Assembly (NCBI GenBank): GCA_019424135.1
Contig: JAHYZZ010000003.1
Span: 1 to 42,176 of the forward strand
Length of the DNA stretch: 42,176 nt
Origin: Lachnospiraceae bacterium
Lineage (GTDB): Bacteria > Bacillota > Clostridia > Lachnospirales > Lachnospiraceae
Direction of reading: 5' to 3'
In this document: piece by piece, positions 23,391 to 32,090 of the stretch
Layout: the number at the start of each line of letters is the position of its first letter
How positions within the stretch are numbered: the stretch's first letter is position 1
Notes under the pieces: generated by a model
What the model was told of the DNA's origin: nothing
The model's input: only the letters and a program-made list of their open reading frames with translations
The model's database searches: none
Made by a program: the position numbers and the translations under genes

Positions 23391-24524
23391 TTATCTTTTA
23401 CTCTTTCCGTTAATGCCAAAACCCGCCAAGAACTCTTTAATATAAATTAACGCGGCACCTGCAGATGTATTATTGTATTCTGAAATCCATATTCTTGGCA
23501 TTTTCTCTGCTATATTCGAACCTTGTAGTTCCCGGTCCATTATTTTATGTATATCTTCATCCGTCAAATATTCTGCTGCAAGCCCTCCAATTATCACTTC
23601 CGTACTCATGAGTATTTGATAATTATAGATGGCGCCTGCCAAGTATGTTAAATATTTTTCCCAAAACTGGACATGTCTGGGCTCACCTCTTCGAAGATCA
23701 AAAAAGAAGTTTTTCAAATCTTGGTCAAACGTTTTTATGATAGAGTCCACAGAACAATATGCTTCTACACAACCTTTTTTACCACAATAACAAGTCTTCC
23801 CATTTGGTATGAGTGTCATATGGGCGATCAAACCACTTGGAAGAATCTGCCCATGATGAACCTCCCCGTTAATGATAACCGCGCCTCCGAGATTTCGATT
23901 TAAAACCACATATAACGCATCATTAATCTGCGGATTATGCCAAAGTGTAAAAGCAGCTGCCACCTCTGTATCATGGTGGAGTGTACATGGAAACGGTATA
24001 TATTTTTCAATACGCTCCGCGCTGAATCCATTCGCATTTAAAATTCGTCCAAATGTAAGTTTTCCCGTTTTTTTATCGACAAGACCCTGAATCGCAATAC
24101 CCACGCCCAAAATCGTATTATGATCAATCTGAGCATCTCCTACAAACTCAACAATATATCTGCCCACTTGTGAACAATATTCTTCATTGTCTTTGAATGG
24201 ATATTGAATAAATTTTTCCCGGATAACTGTCCCATACAAGTCTATAACCGTTAGATGTATCGACTCTTTTAGAATTTCTACACCTACACTGACTTTAATA
24301 TTTCTGTTTATAGTTATAATCGCAGCTTTCCTTCCTCCGGTTGACTCAAAATACCCTTTTTCAGACACCAGTCCTCTTTCAATCAATTCATTCACACACT
24401 GTGATGCTGTTGGAAGACTAATTTCCAATTTTGATGAAAGCATAGGTTTTGAAATCTGTTTATCCAGATATACCAATTGATATACTCTTTGTCGATTGAG
24501 TTCTTTGATATCTACACGATTCAT
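23391..24524 (-). CDS. ROK-family transcriptional regulator
   Basis: A 377-residue regulator of the NagC/XylR/Mlc group. The N-terminal winged helix (about 1-70) contains LPTASQCVNELIERGLV. The ROK sugar-kinase-like domain follows, with GVGIAIQGLVD, an LHHDTEVAA segment and the structural zinc motif CYCGKKGCVEAYCS. Such proteins bind a sugar or sugar phosphate and repress uptake operons. It lies directly downstream of the ABC/amidohydrolase operon but after a strong terminator, so it has its own promoter. A 13-base sequence in its leader recurs upstream of the ABC operon. The ATG at 24524 follows GAGGG; the ATG eight codons upstream has no site. Confidence 0.88.
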   Translation of the reverse strand: MNRVDIKELNRQRVYQLVYLDKQISKPMLSSKLEISLPTASQCVNELIERGLVSEKGYFESTGGRKAAIITINRNIKVSVGVEILKESIHLTVIDLYGTVIREKFIQYPFKDNEEYCSQVGRYIVEFVGDAQIDHNTILGVGIAIQGLVDKKTGKLTFGRILNANGFSAERIEKYIPFPCTLHHDTEVAAAFTLWHNPQINDALYVVLNRNLGGAVIINGEVHHGQILPSGLIAHMTLIPNGKTCYCGKKGCVEAYCSVDSIIKTFDQDLKNFFFDLRRGEPRHVQFWEKYLTYLAGAIYNYQILMSTEVIIGGLAAEYLTDEDIHKIMDRELQGSNIAEKMPRIWISEYNNTSAGAALIYIKEFLAGFGINGKSKR

Positions 24525-24559
24525 TAAAAATTGCCCTCTTACCCTCATATTATAAATAA

Positions 24560-24572
24560 TTTTTGTTAATTT
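24560..24572. promoter_or_regulatory. Candidate ROK operator (site 1)
   Basis: The 13-mer TTTTTGTTAATTT lies between the probable -10 (TATAAT on the minus strand near 24576-24581) and the ROK start. The identical 13-mer occurs at 30295-30307 upstream of the ABC operon. Both regions are AT-rich, so chance cannot be excluded. Confidence 0.3.
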
Positions 24573-24657
24573 CTTCCAATTATATTTTACAAGATTTTTC
24601 CATTAAAAGGAAGTATCTGATCCGTAATAATCATAGATTACACGTATCTTGTACATT

Positions 24658-24691
24658 TAAAAAAATCCCCGGCATTATATGACCGGGGATT
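24658..24691 (-). terminator. Terminator of the ABC-amidohydrolase operon
   Basis: AATCCCCGG and CCGGGGATT form a 9-base GC-rich stem with a 10-base loop, followed by seven T in the minus direction, shortly after the stop at 24704. Confidence 0.9.
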
Positions 24692-24703
24692 ATATATTGA
24701 AAA

Positions 24704-25417
24704 TTAAAGTTCTAATAAACCTGCAATATTTCCACCCATGATCATATCAAAATCATGTTCATTCTTTGCATAACGTTCAATCTTTTTATATTCCCATTCA
24801 TAATCACAGAATGGACCATCTGTTCCCCATATAACCTTTTCAGCGCCCAGTCTTTCTATAATCTTACTTGTTTCAAATCCCGGCACACGAGATGTTTCCA
24901 AATACAAATTATCGTTTTCTAAAGCCAGTTCAATAGCCAATTCCCATTCCCAGAAAAATCCGCAATGAGCCATTAATAGTGGCACCTTAGGAAATCGTCT
25001 GGCCATCCGGTCGAACTCCAACGGACAATTATAGAGATCTGCCGAGCCATGTACGATAATCACTCCTCCATATGCCTGAGTAATTTCAAACAACGGATCC
25101 ACCAGTTTATGGTCACTAAGCCGAAATCCACAAAGCGTGGGATGCAGCTTCAATCCTCTAAATCCTTCTTTGTAGCACCTTTCCAGTTCCTCTGCAGCTG
25201 TATAGAAATTCCATGGATTTACTGCGCAAAATGGAACCAGGCGTTCTGGATTTTCTGCTACATATTTAGGGATATCTTCATTATGAAAGAATCCTTCTGT
25301 AAACGGAAAGATAATCGTCTTATCCACTCCCATTATATTCATACGGTCTACAACCTGCTGCCCACTCCATTTTGCTGCCCCTTCTCCCGCATGAGAATGT
25401 GCATCAATTTTTAACAT
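24704..25417 (-). CDS. Amidohydrolase-2 (ACMSD-like) family metal enzyme
   Basis: A 237-residue TIM-barrel enzyme. The metal-binding HxH is at the N-terminus (KIDAHSHAGE). Further ligand candidates are HPTLCG, IIVHGSAD, LLMAHCGFF and the late Asp in IWGTDGPF. This family includes decarboxylases (ACMSD, resorcylate) and lactonases acting on aldono- or pyrone lactones. The product is cytoplasmic. It is the last gene of a sugar-type ABC operon, in the place a kinase or isomerase would normally occupy, so its substrate is probably the imported compound or its first product. At 237 residues it is shorter than many relatives. The ATG at 25417 has AAGGAGG at 6 bases; an ATG two codons earlier is too close to that site. 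Confidence 0.8.
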   Translation of the reverse strand: MLKIDAHSHAGEGAAKWSGQQVVDRMNIMGVDKTIIFPFTEGFFHNEDIPKYVAENPERLVPFCAVNPWNFYTAAEELERCYKEGFRGLKLHPTLCGFRLSDHKLVDPLFEITQAYGGVIIVHGSADLYNCPLEFDRMARRFPKVPLLMAHCGFFWEWELAIELALENDNLYLETSRVPGFETSKIIERLGAEKVIWGTDGPFCDYEWEYKKIERYAKNEHDFDMIMGGNIAGLLEL

Positions 25418-25438
25418 ATTCATCCTCCTTACATCAAA

Positions 25439-26431
25439 TTATTTTTTCTTTGCCCGCAATGTTCCAAGCGCAACCGCTACAATAATAAAGAAACCGTTGC
25501 ACAGCTGCTTTGTTCCATTTCCAATTCCCTGCAGCGTAAAGAAATTACTCATGAATCCAACAAACAAACATCCGACTACTGTACCAATCACGTTAAATTT
25601 CCGATCCTTTGAGAGCAGTGTGCCAACATAAACAGCCACGAAACAATCATTCAAATAAGATTCCACTGCTCTTGGTGTCGCCCCCCCTGCTCTCGCAGTA
25701 ATCATAAGTCCCGCCATCGCTGCAAGAAGTGAACTGAGTATAAAAGTAATAGCAAAGGTCTTACGGACATTAATTCCGCTTAAAAAGGAAGCTCGCACAT
25801 TTCCGCATATAGCATCCATATGCCGTCCGATGAGGGATCGCTCTTTTATCAGATAAATAATGACAATCGCAATAATACAGATAATTAATACATTAGGAAT
25901 TCCTGCCACATCCCCCTGCCCGATATTCAGGAAAAACTGCGTCACTGAATGATTAAGCGTGAAAAGCATTTGTGGCTGTGCACCGTTTGTCAGAACCAAT
26001 TCAAAACTTCTTACAACATACATCATTCCCAATGTGCCTATCAAAGCCGGGACTCCTAAGTATGCCATTAACACTGCATTAACTATCCCCACTACAACTC
26101 CCAGCCCTAGTCCTGCGCCGACAGCCGCTACAGCACTGGTTCCATTTAAAATCAAAAATGCCGTTAATACTCCGGCGGCATCCGCCACTTGCGCTACAGA
26201 AAGATCAATTCCACGCACAGACATTACCAGCGTCATTCCCATTGCCATCATAATCAAAAAGGTATTATTCCTTAATACTCCCCATATATTTGCCAGACGA
26301 AGTACCCGATTATCGATACATTGAAAAACGAGCAGCAACAAGATAATTCCTAACACAGCCCCATAATTTCTGACAAAATCAAGGATTCTGTCCGGGCGTA
26401 ACATACGTTTTTCTTCTATTTGCTTTTCCAT
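25439..26431 (-). CDS. Sugar-type ABC transporter permease (second)
   Basis: A 330-residue membrane permease of the RbsC/MglC family with about eight to ten membrane segments. The conserved features are MTLVMSVRGIDLSVAQVADAAG, GVPALIGTLGMMYVVRSF and the coupling-helix region NVRASFLSGINVRKTFAITF. It pairs with the permease encoded immediately upstream to form a heterodimeric channel. The start at 26431 follows AAAGGGGG. It lies 12 bases after the first permease gene and 21 bases before the amidohydrolase. Confidence 0.9.
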   Translation of the reverse strand: MEKQIEEKRMLRPDRILDFVRNYGAVLGIILLLLVFQCIDNRVLRLANIWGVLRNNTFLIMMAMGMTLVMSVRGIDLSVAQVADAAGVLTAFLILNGTSAVAAVGAGLGLGVVVGIVNAVLMAYLGVPALIGTLGMMYVVRSFELVLTNGAQPQMLFTLNHSVTQFFLNIGQGDVAGIPNVLIICIIAIVIIYLIKERSLIGRHMDAICGNVRASFLSGINVRKTFAITFILSSLLAAMAGLMITARAGGATPRAVESYLNDCFVAVYVGTLLSKDRKFNVIGTVVGCLFVGFMSNFFTLQGIGNGTKQLCNGFFIIVAVALGTLRAKKK

Positions 26432-26443
26432 AGTTAACCCCCT

Positions 26444-27418
26444 TTAAAAAATAGTCACCTGACCAATATCACGTTTCTTGATAACAGTCAGTAAAATAGA
26501 CAGAATCAATACACTGCCAAGTACACCAGACACAATTTGGTTAGAAAATCCATTGATCACCATAGCATTCGATAGTGCGGCAATAAATACACCGGAAATC
26601 ATTGTTCCAAACATACTTAATTCAGCAGTTTTAGAAAAGGTACTTCCAAGGTATGCCGAAGCAAGTGCCTTGATCAAGAAATCCATGCCATAGTCTACTG
26701 CCGAAGCCCCATAATTATAAGAGCATTGCAAAACTCCTGTGAATCCCAATAATGCGCCCGAAATTACATATCCGAGAATCATCAGTTTCCTTTTGTCAAT
26801 TCCATGTATTTCTGCAGCATTTTTATTCTCTCCACAGGCATACATCCGAAGTCCGGTCCGCGTATGCTTAAAAAAGTAATTTAAACCAATACAGAAGATT
26901 AGTACGATTAAAAAAATAATTGGGAAACCAAGTATTTCTCCTTGTCCCATCATATTAAAATTTACAATCAGTTCAAACGTTAATGCACTGCCTCCATTAT
27001 ACAATGCAGTCATACCCGTCATTAGATACATCGTTCCTAAAGTGGTGACAAAAGTCGGAATTTTTACGAATACAACGAGAACTGCATTGACCAAGCCCAT
27101 TGCTAGCCCTATCCCAAGACCAGCAACCCATGTGAGTGCCGGATTGATACCTGAAATAATCAGACCAGCTGCAACATTACAAGTAAGCTGCACTAAAGCT
27201 CCCGCTCCCATATCAAACCCGCCGACAATCAATACTGTTGTAATACTTAATGCTGTCATAACAAGTACACCGCTCTGTTTTAATACTGTCATGATATTTT
27301 CAGGGCTAAAAAACAGCGGTGCCCGAAGACCTAGGATCAACAGAATCAAAATCATTGCTATCCCGGTACCGCGCTTTATCACCGCATTTCCAAGATCAAT
27401 TGTTTTCTTATGTTTCAT
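26444..27418 (-). CDS. Sugar-type ABC transporter permease (first)
   Basis: A 324-residue permease of the same RbsC-type family. It contains TTVLIVGGFDMGAGALVQLT, KIPTFVTTLGTMYLMTGM and the cytoplasmic coupling segment YACGENKNAAEIHGIDKRKL. Two different permeases in one operon indicate a heterodimer, seen in autoinducer-2 and some pentose or nucleoside importers. The ATG at 27418 is separated from the ATPase stop by one base and has AGGAG 10 bases upstream; a GTG three codons earlier overlaps the ATPase stop. Confidence 0.9.
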   Translation of the reverse strand: MKHKKTIDLGNAVIKRGTGIAMILILLILGLRAPLFFSPENIMTVLKQSGVLVMTALSITTVLIVGGFDMGAGALVQLTCNVAAGLIISGINPALTWVAGLGIGLAMGLVNAVLVVFVKIPTFVTTLGTMYLMTGMTALYNGGSALTFELIVNFNMMGQGEILGFPIIFLIVLIFCIGLNYFFKHTRTGLRMYACGENKNAAEIHGIDKRKLMILGYVISGALLGFTGVLQCSYNYGASAVDYGMDFLIKALASAYLGSTFSKTAELSMFGTMISGVFIAALSNAMVINGFSNQIVSGVLGSVLILSILLTVIKKRDIGQVTIF

Positions 27419-27419
27419 C

Positions 27420-28922
27420 CTATGCACGCTCCTCTCCTACGGTACTCCAGTAAAGCAAATCATGCTCCGTAGCCGAAGCTGCATCAAATTCCTTTACAAT
27501 TTTTCCCTTATTCATTACTGCAATCCGATCACATATACCTAATAGTTCTTCATTCTCGGATGATATAAATATAATCCCGCATCCTGTTTTAGCCAGTGAG
27601 ATCATCTGTTTATAAATTTCTGTTTTTGCACCAACATCCACCCCCGTCGTTGGCTGGTCAAAAACAAAAACTTTATATTTTCCTACCAGCCACCGACCGA
27701 TTACGACTTTCTGTTGGTTTCCACCAGAAAGTTCTCCCACAATTTGATTCTCTCCGGTACAGATAATATCCAACGTTTCAATAATATCCCTTGTCTTCTG
27801 TTTCTCCGTTTTTTTATTGATAATCCCTAATTTTGTCCAAAGTTTTGTAGCAGACAATGATATATTTTCCCGGATGCTCATAGGTGCAACAATTCCCTCA
27901 TTCCTTCGATCCTCTGGAATAAATGCAATCCCATATTTGCTAGCATCCAATGGTGATTTCGGATGATATTCCTTGCCATCGATCATTATCGTTCCACTTG
28001 TCACTTTCTCTGCTCCATACATCGCAAGCATTGTCTCTGTTCGTCCTGCACCAACAAGACCTGCCAGTCCCAAAATCTCGCCTTCCCTTAGAGAAAAGGA
28101 AACTCCGTTCACCAGTTTACCTGAATGCAAATCCTTAATTTCAAGAACGGCATCTCCTATTTCTACCTGTTCTTTTGGATAAAATTCTTTTAATTCACGT
28201 CCTATCATCATCTCTACAATTTTTTTGGAATCTGCTCCTTTTGTAGACATTGTTCCCTGAACCCGGCTGTCCCGAAGTACAGTGATACTGTCTGTAATTG
28301 CAAATACCTCATCTAGATGATGCGAAATATATATAATCGTAACACCAGATTCTTTCAACAGACTGATAATTTCAAACAACCTGGTAATCTCTTTGCTGCT
28401 TAAAGATGCTGTCGGTTCGTCAAGAATCAACAGTTTCGGATTTTTTAGAAGGGCAGAAACAATAGCTACCTGCTCACGCTGTCCAACACTTAAGGATTCA
28501 ATCTGCTGATCTGCAGTAAAATCTGCCTGAATATATTCCAGTTTTTCCTGCACTTGTCGTCTCATCTCTTTCAAATTTAGAATACCTGCCGAATTTGCCA
28601 ATTCAGATCCTAAAAAAGCATTCCTTGTCACATCAAAGAGCGGAACCATCTGCTGATCCTGGTGGATGACCGCAATACCTAACTTTTCTGCATCCTGTGG
28701 TGATTTAATATCTGCCCTCTTCCCCTCAACCAGAATTTCACCGGAATCTTTTGTATAAACACCTGTAATAATTTTAATCAACGTAGACTTTCCTGCACCA
28801 TTGGATCCCAGGAAAGCATGCGCTTCCCCCTTTTTTATTTGCAAATTAATATTTCTGAGTACTTTATTGCTTCCGAAAGACTTACATATATCTTTACATT
28901 CAAGGAAAATATTATTTGTCAT
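27420..28922 (-). CDS. Sugar-type ABC transporter ATP-binding protein (tandem domains)
   Basis: A 500-residue fused ATPase of the RbsA/MglA family. Domain 1 has Walker A GSNGAGKS at 39-46, signature LSVGQREQ and Walker B KLLILDEPTASLS. Domain 2 (about 255-500) has a degenerate P-loop GLVGAGRTE, then LSGGNQQKVVIGRWL and VFVFDQPTTGVDVG. The altered second P-loop is normal for this family, where one site hydrolyses ATP. It powers uptake through the two permeases. The ATG at 28922 fits homologue length but has a weak ribosome site; the frame extends to 28985 across an intercistronic hairpin. Confidence 0.92.
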   Translation of the reverse strand: MTNNIFLECKDICKSFGSNKVLRNINLQIKKGEAHAFLGSNGAGKSTLIKIITGVYTKDSGEILVEGKRADIKSPQDAEKLGIAVIHQDQQMVPLFDVTRNAFLGSELANSAGILNLKEMRRQVQEKLEYIQADFTADQQIESLSVGQREQVAIVSALLKNPKLLILDEPTASLSSKEITRLFEIISLLKESGVTIIYISHHLDEVFAITDSITVLRDSRVQGTMSTKGADSKKIVEMMIGRELKEFYPKEQVEIGDAVLEIKDLHSGKLVNGVSFSLREGEILGLAGLVGAGRTETMLAMYGAEKVTSGTIMIDGKEYHPKSPLDASKYGIAFIPEDRRNEGIVAPMSIRENISLSATKLWTKLGIINKKTEKQKTRDIIETLDIICTGENQIVGELSGGNQQKVVIGRWLVGKYKVFVFDQPTTGVDVGAKTEIYKQMISLAKTGCGIIFISSENEELLGICDRIAVMNKGKIVKEFDAASATEHDLLYWSTVGEERA

Positions 28923-28956
28923 AGGTTCACATCTCGCTTTCAGTAGTAAGTAATTT

Positions 28957-28983
28957 GTGCAGGTTTCAAGATAAAACCTGCAC
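28957..28983 (-). promoter_or_regulatory. Hairpin between binding-protein and ATPase genes
   Basis: GTGCAGGTTT pairs perfectly with AAACCTGCAC around a 7-base loop. No T-run follows. Such hairpins after binding-protein genes stabilise the upstream message, so that binding protein is made in excess over membrane components. That role here is inferred. Confidence 0.6.
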
Positions 28984-29008
28984 ATAGCGACTCTTCAAAC
29001 ATCCTATC

Positions 29009-30151
29009 TTATGGAAGGGTCGGATAGCAGATTACCAATTCATCGTCCTGCGGATAGGCTGATTCTACATCTTCTTTCGAAAAACCAATATCCTCCCATA
29101 CCGTTTCGCCCCACTTCTTTTCTGCTGCCTCGACTCCGTTCCTCTGTGTAGCCGTATAACACTCGGTCGCGATTTTAGCCGGAATTGTCTCTGGATCAGT
29201 CTCCCCACTCAACACTCCAAGAAGTGTATTTGCAGCAGTCTCTCCAATACTGTTGGCATCCATGACCACTGAAACTTTAAATGGTGTATTTTCCTGGAAC
29301 AACATTTGAAAACTCAGCTGATCACCATCAATACCTCCCATTACAATTTCCGTACGCCCAGCCTGACGCACAGACTCCACTGCTCCTGAAATGAGCGAAT
29401 CATATGTACCAACAATCGCCGCAATACTTCCTTCTTCTGGATTCGCAGTCAGCAATTCCTCAGTCTGGGACTGTACTCTTGATACATTATGTTCTGTCGA
29501 CATTGGCACTACGTTAATATCCGGATACATGGTTGCAATAGACTCAAACACCGCCAGACGATTTTCTAGGAGCGGTGCACCTGGAACATAGAACACGTAT
29601 ACATCTCCGCTATAATCAATAGAAGCAAAGATCGCATCTGCAAGTAATGTTGCCATGAGTGCATCATCTCCATTTACGTCACAAAGCGTATTATCAATAT
29701 GTGAACTTATACCTGCTGTAACAACTGGTATTCCTTTTTCGGAAGCTTCGGCACAAAGCGGTGCAAGCTGGTCATTATCTCCCAACTGGATCAGCAATGC
29801 ATCAATATTCGAATTCAAAAGCGATTCAATATTTTCGTTATGCTTTTGTACGTCGGCTTCTGCATCTGTCATGACAACTTCGCATCCAGCCTCTTCAAAA
29901 ACATCCTGAGCTCCATAGGCGATTAAACGATTGTAATCATTAGTAATTTCTCGATTTGCAATACCAATTTTCCAGGCTCCATCCTTTGAACTTTTCGTAG
30001 CAGAACCGCCGTCTGCCTCCCCGTCACTTTCATCTGCTGATGGCGTCCCTGGATCTGTCGTTGTTTCTCCTGAATCAGAGCTGACAGAGCATCCTGCTAT
30101 TGCGAAGGCCATCATAGCTGTTAACAAAATCGCAACTACTCTTTTTTTCAT
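29009..30151 (-). CDS. Sugar-type ABC transporter substrate-binding lipoprotein
   Basis: A 380-residue extracellular lipoprotein. The signal peptide MKKRVVAILLTAMMAFAIAG ends in a lipobox with the modified Cys at about 21. A Ser/Thr/Gly/Asp-rich linker runs to about residue 60. A periplasmic-binding-protein type I (RbsB-like) fold follows, with WKIGIANREITNDYNRLIAY, ALLIQLGDNDQL and GIDGDQLSFQML. It captures the ligand for the importer. The ligand is not clear, since pocket residues cannot be matched to ribose, galactose or AI-2 proteins by eye. It is the first gene of the operon, with an AAGGAGG site and the promoter at 30211-30239. Confidence 0.9.
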   Translation of the reverse strand: MKKRVVAILLTAMMAFAIAGCSVSSDSGETTTDPGTPSADESDGEADGGSATKSSKDGAWKIGIANREITNDYNRLIAYGAQDVFEEAGCEVVMTDAEADVQKHNENIESLLNSNIDALLIQLGDNDQLAPLCAEASEKGIPVVTAGISSHIDNTLCDVNGDDALMATLLADAIFASIDYSGDVYVFYVPGAPLLENRLAVFESIATMYPDINVVPMSTEHNVSRVQSQTEELLTANPEEGSIAAIVGTYDSLISGAVESVRQAGRTEIVMGGIDGDQLSFQMLFQENTPFKVSVVMDANSIGETAANTLLGVLSGETDPETIPAKIATECYTATQRNGVEAAEKKWGETVWEDIGFSKEDVESAYPQDDELVICYPTLP

Positions 30152-30210
30152 TTTTATTCCTCCTTTTCTTTTTCCTATTTCCTCGAATAGGGTTCCTTTT
30201 TATTGAAAAC

Positions 30211-30239
30211 ATTATATAATATCCTCAAGACTTTGTAAA
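30211..30239 (-). promoter_or_regulatory. Promoter of the ABC-amidohydrolase operon
   Basis: TTTACA and a perfect TATAAT with a 17-base spacer on the minus strand. A very AT-rich tract (30240-30330) with several A/T runs lies immediately upstream and may act as an UP element. Confidence 0.75.
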
Positions 30240-30294
30240 TAAATTTAATTAAGTAATTGTTAAAATAGTTATTTTGCATTATTTATTTAATTAT

Positions 30295-30312
30295 TTTTTG
30301 TTAATTTTTAAC
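30295..30312. promoter_or_regulatory. Candidate ROK operator (site 2)
   Basis: The 13-mer TTTTTGTTAATTT is shared with the ROK leader. Here it overlaps the inverted repeat GTTAA-TTT-TTAAC. A further TTGTTAA lies at 30257-30263. The position is upstream of the -35 element, so activation or looping would have to be invoked. Confidence 0.3.
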
Positions 30313-30332
30313 ATATCTTACTTTTTTCACAT

Positions 30333-30366
30333 AAAAATACCGCAACGTCTTCTAAACTTTGCGGTA
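30333..30366 (-). terminator. Terminator insulating the ABC operon from the integrated region
   Basis: TACCGCAA pairs perfectly with TTGCGGTA around a 13-base loop, followed by five T in the minus direction. It has no obvious gene of its own. It may have ended a lost gene, or may stop read-through from the kinase-like gene. Confidence 0.7.
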
Positions 30367-30433
30367 CCCTTCCCTTATTACGACCTAATCAATATACGCT
30401 CAATCATCAAGTAGATTTTTTTGCAAAATATAG

Positions 30434-30601
30434 CAAAATATTTCATGCGATGCACTTAAGCATTATCCTGAAAGTAATTGTTCTATCCCGAATGAAATTG
30501 TTGGTCTTGTCGTTGAGACCTTATGTTCACGTAAAGAGTCTATTCGAGTCGCAAGTGATCTGTTGCCAGCTAATCCCGTTAAATCTCAGCTATTATACTA
30601 A
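30434..30601 (+). pseudogene. RepA/DUF6017-like replication initiator fragment
   Basis: A 56-codon open stretch bounded by stops, with no start codon. It reads NISCDALKHYPESN and then NEIVGLVVETLCSRKESIRV followed by VKSQLL. That matches, from memory, the start of the C-terminal DUF6017 region of RepA-type initiators on integrative elements of Clostridia (EIVELMVETVCSxRxTIRI, VVKSRFLKL). The rest of the protein is missing on both sides. It marks an old integrated element. Recognition is by eye, so a profile search would settle it. Confidence 0.5.
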
Positions 30602-30692
30602 ATAACCAAAGTTATATTGGTAGAGAGTGGAAAGTCCATATTGTCTACATAAAGAAATACCTGTCAAATTACAGATTCGCAAAATCGCAATG

Positions 30693-30720
30693 AAAAAGAC
30701 CCCGAATGATCCGAGGCCTT
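30693..30720 (-). terminator. Terminator of the HipA-like gene
   Basis: AAGGCCTCGGA and TTCGGGGTCTT form an 11-position stem with G-U wobbles, followed by T-run TTTTT, directly after the stop at 30735. Confidence 0.75.
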
Positions 30721-30734
30721 TAAACGGTCTTAAC

Positions 30735-31943
30735 TTATGTATCTTCTATTGATTCTTTAAGTCTACATGACCCTTCGTATTGTGCCACATGCTCGGCTAA
30801 AGAAAATAGATTTCTTTTGATTCCCTCCTGTATTTTGGAAAGACGTTTTTCAGAAATATTTTCGTTCTGTCTTAGAACTTCAATAACTTCTTTGTCGAAA
30901 CCTTCTAATTTTGACAAATCAAACCATTCATAATCCTTAAAAAGTTCCAACTGTTTATCTGGCAGCATTCCGTTGATTCCAAATGGTTTTGCAACGTAAC
31001 TATAATCCACTGGATTATTCAGTATTTGAACATCACACCAAAGACATGTTCCTGTATCAAAAATCGGTGCCATTCTGGTATACTCCAAAGTTTCGACATT
31101 TCTAATCACACCGAAGTTTCGCCAATGGCGATCCTTATTTGCAAGAATATAGTCACAGACAAACAGTTTACATAATGATTCTTCTATATTTTTCAAACCG
31201 AGATCCTTAAAGCTCTCTACTAAAAATTGATAGTCGTTTTGAGAATTAAGTTTCTTTCTGCTTTGAATAATATCGAATGCTGATATTAGTTCTTCGTCTT
31301 CTTTCAGCATATTAGGACATGCTGAAAAGACACTATTGCTTTGTTGGACGAAATGATAAGGTATATATTCACCCTCGCTTAATAATCTTTGATATAGACG
31401 TGTAGCTATCACTTCGTTATACACCTCTTGATTCGTTATCCCCGATCCCGATTTAAACAAAACTCTTTCACCATTTACAATTGTCCATTTCTTCCTTAAA
31501 TCTCCGCCTAATGTTGCGTTTGGAGACATTAAATCCAGCCAACTTTTACTTATCTGCTGTCCAAGTGTTAGAAAGCCAAGATCCTCTGGGAAATCATTGT
31601 CAAAGAAATTGATGTCCTCCCAGTTTTGAGATTCTTTTGGATAATTAATCCAATATCTGTCTGAAAGAGACAATCCAAAACTTCTTTCTGCTAACGCTAA
31701 AGTGCTTTTGATCTGCAGGGTTTCCATCATTCGACTAAGTTGATTACGTGATGCCGGAATAGCCCGGTCGTGCCACCAATCATCTAAGGTTTTCTTGTTA
31801 ATCTCTCCTTTATTATCAAGCGCACCCGGAGGCGCATAGCGCAAATCATATTTTTCCGTGATTTTAACTACCTTATGATTCTCTGAATCGTATTTGAAGG
31901 CCACCACTGGCCTATTTTTATTCATAAGGATATATTCATTCAT
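30735..31943 (-). CDS. HipA-like protein kinase, orphan
   Basis: A 402-residue protein resembling HipA-type Ser/Thr kinases. A Lys in VLFKSGSG (K164) is a candidate ATP-binding residue. The catalytic loop reads ANKDRHWRNFG (about 268-278; Asp, His and Asn as in HipA) and the metal-binding Asp lies in IFDTGTCLW (about 295). The N-terminal 130 residues (DDWWHDRAIPASRNQLSRM) are typical of a Firmicutes branch sometimes annotated as HipA-like or excisionase. No HipB-type helix-turn-helix gene is adjacent, so a toxin-antitoxin role is not shown. The ATG at 31943 follows GGAGAG; the frame runs upstream into the integrase wreck. It is probably cargo of the decayed element. Confidence 0.72.
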   Translation of the reverse strand: MNEYILMNKNRPVVAFKYDSENHKVVKITEKYDLRYAPPGALDNKGEINKKTLDDWWHDRAIPASRNQLSRMMETLQIKSTLALAERSFGLSLSDRYWINYPKESQNWEDINFFDNDFPEDLGFLTLGQQISKSWLDLMSPNATLGGDLRKKWTIVNGERVLFKSGSGITNQEVYNEVIATRLYQRLLSEGEYIPYHFVQQSNSVFSACPNMLKEDEELISAFDIIQSRKKLNSQNDYQFLVESFKDLGLKNIEESLCKLFVCDYILANKDRHWRNFGVIRNVETLEYTRMAPIFDTGTCLWCDVQILNNPVDYSYVAKPFGINGMLPDKQLELFKDYEWFDLSKLEGFDKEVIEVLRQNENISEKRLSKIQEGIKRNLFSLAEHVAQYEGSCRLKESIEDT

Positions 31944-32090
31944 AAAACTCTCCATTTTTTGATTGAAAACACCATTCGGACAGGCCTTGAGGTCTGCCCG
32001 AATGAGCGTACAGCCAAATGGTCCCTGCGTACCGAGCTCCAATTGCCCGAGCCAGGCGGCATGGATGAACGTTAATGGTTTGGTATTTAG

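Noticed and set aside
30735..32042. Longer start of the HipA-like gene at 32042
   Set aside because: The added 33 residues have no ribosome site, overlap the disturbed border of the integrase remnant and do not look like the family.
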